Positions 56,181-64,000 of a DNA stretch of 64,000 nucleotides are shown piece after piece (the stretch's first letter is position 1; each line of letters opens with the position of its first letter). The stretch is from assembly GCA_020091685.1 (NCBI GenBank), contig CM034598.1, positions 18,085,362 to 18,149,361 on the forward strand, written 5' to 3'. The notes below the pieces were generated by a model. It made no database searches, had not been told where the DNA came from, and saw only the letters and a list, made by a program, of their open reading frames with translations. The position numbers and the translations under genes are program-made. The stretch is from Lutjanus erythropterus. Taxonomy: Eukaryota > Chordata > Actinopteri > Lutjaniformes > Lutjanidae.

Positions 56181-58868
56181 ACAGTACTTCTATGAAAAAA
56201 AAAAAGTTAGTATGAATTATCTGAATCAAATCAAGTGGATATCTCAAAAGTTGCAGTGTTTGTCGTACAAAATTCTAGGGCTGGGTGATATGGGAAAAAT
56301 AACACATTTTTTAAGCATTCTTTGTAATTCGCTTTCATGTTGTTTTTTGTGACTCTTTTACAAGTTACTTAACAGTAAAACCAAACAATTTAATAGGTGT
56401 GTCTGTATGGACGGTGCAATACAGACTAGCAAATGCTGTGATTTAGGATTTGGCTGAGAAAACGACTATGGATGAGGGTATGAAACATAGAACTAAAACT
56501 GATAGAATGTGCACTGTAAAATGACACCGTTGATCTCTCTGTAAAGACAGATCGTGGAGACATTTTAATCATTCATAATCTAATATCATCACATGTAGCA
56601 CATACCTACAAATTTCCCTCCACTGTTCTGGAAAATATAAAGAGGGATTTTTATACCCAAAGACTTCAATTCATATTGTTGGATCTATGAAAACAGTGAA
56701 GCTATCCTTTCACGCATTCTGCAGAGCATGCAGAAAGAACACTCCAGAACAGAATTACATTTTTGCTGAATCAAAACTATGCATCTCTTAACAAAATGTT
56801 CTGAGTTGTGAATGTCACTCACAGTGCAACATGTAACACTGACATCCAGTTTAAGTTAATTTAAGTTAGGTCTGCCTGCACCAAACAACCTCAGCAGCAG
56901 GAGATCTGCACCGAAACTGGACATTTTTTTGGTTTGAAGAACAAGAGTACCTTAATTCTTTATCTAGTCTGCAGCTAACAGTGTTGTATTCATATTGAAA
57001 AGGGGCTGCAGTAGTTAGCATGTGTGCACCTGCATTATTACTGCAACAAACAATACAAATAGGTCAACAGACAAATCCAACCTCATCTAACAGTTCTAAC
57101 ACTTGGATTTAAGAAAAAAAACAACCTTGGATTTGCCTGTAAGAGGATTAAAAGAACATGTAAAAAACCAAACAAACATATAAATAATGAAGGGTTTTTT
57201 TTTTGGGACTCCGGTTTCCATGACTACATTTGTTATTGAAAACAATACCTGAGTAAAATTAAGAGAGCTGGACCAGGCTCTGCTCACACAAACATGGTTT
57301 AAATTACTCTCGCTGCAGCACGTTTGCTTTTCTTTGTCTCGACTTCGCTTTACATTAAACTGGAACTTTGCAATCTGGAAACAACGTCATACAGAAGTTG
57401 CATCATTAACCTCCACACGGGCCAATTCACAGGGGGGCTCTGCTCTCCTCCCCTGCCTCTCTTTGAACAGTGACAATGAGTGTGAGGTTGCAAACACAAT
57501 TAATCATAGATGTCACCAGTATTAAGGCGGAGGAAAAAAAAGATAAAACAGAAAGACCAAACTATGAAATTAAGCAGTGATTGCAAACCTGTATTGAATA
57601 AACAGAAAATAAACACCAGACCAGATGGAGTGAAACTGGATCCCTACAAAGGGGGGAGAAGTGAGCTGCAAGAAAACTACACAAGGACCTATTTTTAGGT
57701 GTCACAACTCCAAACAGTGACGGATGCCTTATCTGTCACTCTGAAACAGGTAGGACCAGACAAGCTTCACACCCACAAACCCATCAGCCTCCAGCACTTG
57801 GGCCCTGGTCCTGATTGTGCTACTCAATGACACATGTTTATGTTTCCCAGCCATCACACTTAATCAGGAAAAAACCAGGCCACCCCTAAACAAGCAGACA
57901 TTTTGAGGCAGCAGCACAGCCAGCGATTCAACTGCTGCTTTGCTCTCTAATTAGGACATAAAAGCACAGAAGAGCCTGTTGGCCTGACTCTGATAATAGG
58001 CATCCATTGTGGTTTGTTCTGCCAAAATAGGTGAGCACATGGTCAAACAGGGGCCACGGTAGATGCCAGCAGAAGTACTTGTGTTGGCATACAGTAGATA
58101 CAACATGGTTATGACTAAATTGTATGACAAAGCCCAAATGCGGCTCAGTGGTAACAATGACAGTTGCCCAGTAGCCACTTATCATCTAGACAAGTTGATT
58201 CATCAGTTGCAGTTCCCCATAAAAGATGATGAATCTACAAGTTTTCAGGGGTTTCACTTATCCTTCAGCCGATGACTATCGATGACATCAATGACATGAG
58301 CCAATGGAATCAGCCAGTTTTCAGCTTGACTGACCAGTCAGCGTCAGATATCCAATTCTGTGCTGGTCAAATTCACACACATACACCACATGATGGTTCA
58401 CGTTATGTGCATAGCAACACAGACAGTAACACTGCAGCCATGATCAACGATGCTCATAGTCAGACACATGGTAATGTTGTCAGCGTTATGAGGAGCGACA
58501 AACTCCAAGAAAAAGATCAAGCCACAAGTCTGCAAGGAGACTCAAGCAGCTGACGGTGTTGCCAAACAACATCCGAGCCCTTCTAGCTAACTTTAACTAG
58601 CATACAGCTGTTGACAGATGTTAAAACTCACAGTTAAAATCTAACCTTTAGTTCTTGCTGGAGATAAGACGCCCCCTCTTGACTGTGTCCCCAATAACAT
58701 TTCTCATCCAGACTCATTTAGCTTTCTACTTATGTTTCTTTCTCACTGCAAACCATTACTACAGACAAGTTGTTGCAACACTGTTTTGTTTACATTTGCT
58801 TCCCCATGATATCGCATGAGATCATGTTTTTGTGACACAATGACCTTGATAATATCCTGTAGCGTGAT

Positions 58869-59199
58869 TAGTGTTGTCACAATACTGGAATTTTTAACCT
58901 CCATATAATACCAGAAAAAATATCAATATTTCATAGTATTTTCAATACCACAGGGAAAAAATGACACAACATTTAGGGCATAAAATTTTAAGATTTCTAT
59001 GAAAAGATAAACATAAAATGGCTATAACATGACAACAGATATGCAATCAAAGCAAATGTGATGAGTGATGAGAAGAAGTAACTAAGAAGTGACTAAGTGA
59101 GGAGGCTGGGCTACGTGGGCATTGCAGCGGTGTGTCTGTGTCACATTTTAAATATTCATTATTTATTTAGCAATAAATCCAATATTTTTGACAACACTA
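58869..59199. mobile_element. short hAT-type MITE with near-perfect 8-bp duplication
   Basis: The termini are inverted: left TAGTGTTGTCACAATACTGG, right (complement) TAGTGTTGTCAAAAATATTGG in type. The flanks are AGCGTGAT (58861-58868) and AGTGTGAT (59200-59207), one mismatch. It is 331 bp with no coding capacity. Confidence 0.75.
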
Positions 59200-62100
59200 A
59201 GTGTGATGCACAATTATTTTAGAGAGGGCAAGAAAATGTGAGAGAAGACAGAAGCAGAAAAGTTGGAAAGAGGAAAAGCTGGAGAGAGAAGAGAGAGGAA
59301 AGAGGACAAGGCCTGGCAGTAGCCTGGAGCACTTTTGGAGAAAATGTAAGTTATTTAATAGTCAATGTTTTATTATGAACTTGCGCTTCAATTTTCCATG
59401 AAAGGAAAGTTACAAAAATGATTGTGTGTGATGTCAGTTATAGTTGTTAGAAAGAATATGGGAACTCGCAGGTCAGATCTTTAAAAAATATATATCAGAA
59501 TTAATCAAGCAAATGGCAATCTGTGTATCTCTAAAATTTTCACCTTTCTTCTTTGTTGAGCCTGTCTGAAGGAAATGAGGGATGGCAGGTACTTCTAACT
59601 ATGAAGCAAGAACAAACAAAAATAATCCTCTGCACAATGGAATTAGAAAGTCCCACTGCTGCAATAGTTTGCACAACTTGCAGTTGATTCCTAATTAAAC
59701 AGATTGAGCTGGATTATTTTTAAGTCAGTGACAACTACAGCCAACAGGCACAAGCCCACAACAAGAGCTGGCAGTGTCTCGCCTGTTTGCTGGCATAAAC
59801 AGAAACTGTCACACTGTGAAAAACATGCAGGTCGCTCACCTCATCTGAAAAAGCCAGAAAGACCAGACTTTGGAATTTGTTTTTATTTTTTCAGTTAATG
59901 CTGTAGTTTATAACCGTAAATATGGTTAAAGTTGGGGCCGTGTATCAGGATAGAGCTGCAATCTGTTGAGCATGTACAAAAATCTGCATGGATTTTATTC
60001 AAATGCATGAAAGAGGAGCACTTTTGACTGTTGAGCTAGTAATGGGTCAGTGGAGTTGCAGGTTAAATGACAGTACTGACACTCCCAATGGAACCCAGTG
60101 CATTCTGGGATACCTAAGTAATCCCCACCAGCTACGGCTCTGGGGTGGTCCAGTCCATCTCTAACCATGGTGTAGTTAATATGTGTGTGTGTGTGTCCTG
60201 AGCCAGCACTAATGATTGTAGGTAAACTGACCTGGGCTACTGTCATCCTTATAGAGTACATGGTGAAGCCTATCGCTTTACCGCAGGGGAGGAGAGAAAG
60301 CTCGATACGGTGGGTGGGCAGATGCTCAGAGCAAAAGCCATAAAAATAACATTATCATACATTTTTTTGGCCAAGGTGTAGTGAAAATCTGATATTGTGA
60401 CTGCTCAACTCTAATGATTTCTTTCACCAAAACACACACATTAAGGCTTTTCTGTGTGATCTCCTTATGATAACTAATGTAATATTTTTTTCCATATGCA
60501 TTCAGTGAGACTTCCCTGAAATTGTTTGGAGCCCCCCAAGGAGGCCCACCTCCCACTTTGAAAATCTGTGCTTTAGACAAAAGAATCTCAACAGATTCAG
60601 TCTCGATGAAGGCTGATAATCTATTGTCTCAATTAAACCAGTACTTTTATGCCTTTTGTTCTACAAAGGGTCTGCAAATGTGCTGTTAATGTAAAGCAAG
60701 CTCTAAGCTAGAGGGCTTGACTTCACCTGACTGCTAAGCAAAGAAAGGAAAGCGGTCAGCAGCGCAAAAACATTAAGTGTAAAAATGGGTATACTAATCA
60801 CACAAGGCATCCAACATGCATGACATTTACCACTGTATGAAACCCTTTCCATTCTTTCCATTGAGAGAACAATTTATGCCCTCTTTAAGCCAAATTCTTG
60901 TTCATGTATATATTATGAAAATGCAAACCTGCCAGCAGTCCATAAATGATGTAAAGCAGTTTTCAAACTCCACAGCTCTCACATCAGAAAGATGAAAACT
61001 TCGACATAAGTGGGCCTCATGTAGACTTTACAACCTGGCACAGGCACCAACACGTACTTTACCAATAGACTTTAGGTGGCGCTTAACTGTAAAAGGTCTG
61101 ATGCAATTAAACACCCGCTTGCATTAATAGCTCTGGGTTCTATGCAGGCAGGATTTTTGGCCAAGTTATCAGATATTTTCTTGAGCTGAGAACATTCTCA
61201 ACCATGTTAACCCAATTTCCTGCACCTAATCGACCACTTATTTTGTCAAGAACGCTTGAACCTTGCTTCTGCAGTCACTTTTATTTTATTTCTGTCACTG
61301 CCACAACAATAAACCTCCACTTAACACAGAAAACACACCACACAGGAGGATTTAAAGGTGCAAGAGAGATGAAAGTTAAACAGATTGGAAAAATGGGAAA
61401 AGAAAACAGACTTTTGATTGAATTACAACATTAGAGGAACAATACAGAGTAAAGGGAGAGAAAAAGAGACCAGTGGCAAAGTGACTGATCCTCACTATAT
61501 GTCTAAAGCATATAGTTTCTCAAGTTGTCCAGGAGTTTAATGCATTCAAAGTGGCTGTGTCTGCCAGAAACTGTTTTTGACGCACAGGTGCGTTAACCAT
61601 AGCAACAGAGGGGGCCAAGACAGGATCCCGACAGCAGGAATGTGAGTGGCTGAGATATTTGTAATACCTAAACATAGCCAGTCAAAACTCTCTTCTCTCC
61701 TCCAGCTGCACGCAAGTGATACACATAGCCCTACTGGCCTGCTCTAAACAGTTTTCCTGCAGAAACGCACTTAACTACGGGCGCCGTGCCTGACATCAGG
61801 AGGCCACCCCTGCCCTCAGGACCACGTTGTCTTTACACCCTCTGGGGCCTGCACAAGTCAAAGGGTTTATCTAGCCGTCAGTCAATTAACAAAGAAACAA
61901 AATCACACGTGTCACAAAGGGCTTAACAAAGACAATAAACGTACCACATTCCTATAAAAACAAGCCTCAGCCAGCAGCAGTAGGGGAGGGGGTGTATTTC
62001 TGCAAGAGCTCGCTACAAGGGCAGCCAGCTGGAGCTGGACACGCAGATCGAGAGGGATTCACAAGGAGTCAATTAGAACAGGATAGTGGAACTGTGCTGG

Positions 62101-64000
62101 GCATAAAAAAAGTAAAAAAAATTAAACTGGTTTCTGATTAAACCTGAATAATAAACTTGTAATAGCTGATCACAGGGTGTGAAGAGGTGGGTAAGTGTTG
62201 CTCAGTTCAAATGTAAAGGTCTGTTCCCCACAGTCCACCGACTAGAATAGCTTATAGTCGTCAGACTCTGCTGTTTCTCAAGGGATGTTACGTAGACTGA
62301 GGGCCGGATTGATGTATTATCCAACCATGTCGGAAATCAAAAGGGTTTATAGCTGGTCCCAATGGCCACGCTGAAGGGTGGGGTCAAAAGCCTGCCGAGG
62401 CTATATTGCTTTAACATGGGGGTACTGCTGCACATTTTCAGTCTCTTCTGGAAGATATTTATAGTAGGGCTGTACCAAATACTTCAACGCTTCATTCATA
62501 ATGCTGACATTTGAATTCTAAAATTTGAAAGCTGTGCAGCTATTTTGCACGAATTCATTTTGTTAAATCTTCTTATTTATGCATAGTTGCAGACAAATAT
62601 TGGGCTACACATATTATTGCTATTGTCTATTTCTAGAATTAGATTCCAGAGGTGCCTGCTTATGATTGTTTCCATCTTGTGTAATCCAAACTTTTAAACA
62701 TTTCAAAACAATAACACAATAACAGAGTGGAAAAAAGGGTCAGAATCATTTACAACATTCAAAACATGTTATATAAAGAAAGGCTCATTCATTTTCTCTG
62801 TGATTAAAAAAAAAGGATATGCTTGCTGCATACAAAGGGAAGGTGGCCCTTGACACCAAGACACTCCAGCAGCAATCTAACAGCAACATATAACCTCTAG
62901 AACAAAAAATTGTGGCCTGAATACTGTGACATTACTTAATTACTTAAATAATTAAGTAATTTACTAAGATTTATTAAGATTTAAAAAAAAAAAAAAAAAG
63001 AGGGATCATGTCAAAATATGACCAAGCTTCATTCGAAAACCTCACAAGGAGCTTCAAATTGCAAAAATATACATTTGTTAAGCTTTGATGAATAGTGAAA
63101 GAAAAAAGCTTGAGAAAGTAGTACAGCTGGCCATTCATAGCGTGAATGTCAGATTGTCAGTTTCAGTGGAGTTATAGAAATTGTCGGACGCAGCAATTTT
63201 GTGGGGAGAGGGGTTTTCAGAAGTTGTCTGATCATCTGTTTAACAGCTCTGAAGGCCTTTGAGCAAAATTTGGGGCATCTTTTTATGGTGTCGTACCAGA
63301 ACGCGGTTTAAAGTAGGCATCGTCAGTGCTCTGTGCTCATTTTATTATATAGTGGTGTGTTTCCTCTCTTCTTGCACAATGACAATGAAACAGCCAGTCA
63401 GTAACAAACTGTAAAACCTTCTTTCAACAGCCATCTTATTGCATGTTGAAATTCGACAACCATACCGAGATTCATCATATAAGAGGTGGAAACATCAATA
63501 TCTCCACAGACAGTAGTCTCAATAGACCAGAGAGCAGCAAATGAAGGCCGTGGCTCTCACTTTTTCTCACTTGCAACAACCCTGTCTCTTGCTGTTACTA
63601 TCATTAGTGTTCTCTCCACCTGCAATACAACAAGCTCAGACATGTTTTCTGAAAGCTGGCAAAAAGCATTCTGGGAAGTGTGAGAAACCACTTACCCAAG
63701 TCGATTTAGACAGGGCAAGCTGTTACACACGCTGAAATGAATTTTCAAAACTTTCAACACAAAATAATCCGCTGAACACCACTGACTGGTGATATATAAT
63801 GCTTACAGAATATTCAAGGGAGAATTTTACTTTAAGGTCAAAGTGACTTCTACCCCTAATGAGACAAGCATGGTGTGGCTTATTGCTCCGGGCTGATCCT
63901 GTCTACACTGTGGCTCTAGTGCAGCCTCCCCACAGCCTTTCAGTGTACCTGACAGAGCCTAATGACCACTGCAGCCATCACCTGCTGAGAGCACATACAG

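Larger units (their letters stand above)
55643..64000 (-). other. atrx: probable upstream atrx intron (over 8.3 kb), no exon seen
   Basis: It must contain intron sequence up to the next upstream atrx exon, whose product in human ends in an MLPK-like segment. I found no - strand frame with that or the preceding ATRX residues. The stretch has a TTAA-type repeat arm (56058-56180), a hAT tip near 56276 (CTAGGGCTGGGTGATATGG), a short hAT (58869-59199), repeat-like DNA near 60340-60590 and an A17 run near 62983. Confidence 0.55.

Noticed and set aside
59995..60261. 88-codon - strand frame as a missing atrx exon
   Set aside because: The residues do not resemble the ATRX segment that precedes the first exon in the window, and no phase-0 donor follows.

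Overview
The window is vertebrate nuclear DNA, most likely from a spiny-rayed (percomorph) teleost. Reasons: two genes with GT-AG introns and clear vertebrate orthology, long (TG)n, (GA)n and (CA)n microsatellites, and many short non-autonomous DNA transposons whose terminal sequences I recognise as common fish families. There are no bacterial-style operons, CRISPR arrays or viral genes. Nearly all of the longer open frames are chance frames, many of them running through simple repeats.

Two real protein genes can be supported. fgf16 (FGF9/16/20 subfamily) lies on the + strand in three exons (33033-33303, 36589-36692, 41044-41289) and encodes a complete 206-residue protein. atrx (SNF2-family chromatin remodeller) enters from the right on the - strand; only its last five coding exons are inside (55642 down to 48383), giving the C-terminal 233 residues. 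The genes converge tail to tail across about 3.4 kb, the same neighbours and orientation as FGF16-ATRX at human Xq21.1.

Layout. 1-32.7 kb is a gene-free flank upstream of fgf16, with microsatellites and transposon remnants; it includes a triple-nested insertion (15.9-17.8 kb) and a Harbinger-like element (23.9-25.1 kb). 32.8-43.5 kb is the fgf16 transcription unit: TATA-like promoter, three exons, a 26-bp minisatellite in intron 2 and a long 3' UTR containing a repeat and AU-rich motifs. 43.5-46.9 kb is the convergent spacer, with a palindromic TTAA-flanked element. 46.9-55.6 kb is the 3' end of atrx. 55.6-64 kb is probably a long upstream atrx intron in which I see no exon.

fgf16 (secreted growth factor) and atrx (nuclear chromatin protein) are not functionally linked; their proximity is conserved synteny. 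The most notable non-genic content is the transposon record: several insertions have exact target-site duplications, and one TTAA insertion has an uninterrupted relative of its host repeat elsewhere in the window. Boundaries of elements without a visible duplication are approximate, and family names rest on recognition by eye.
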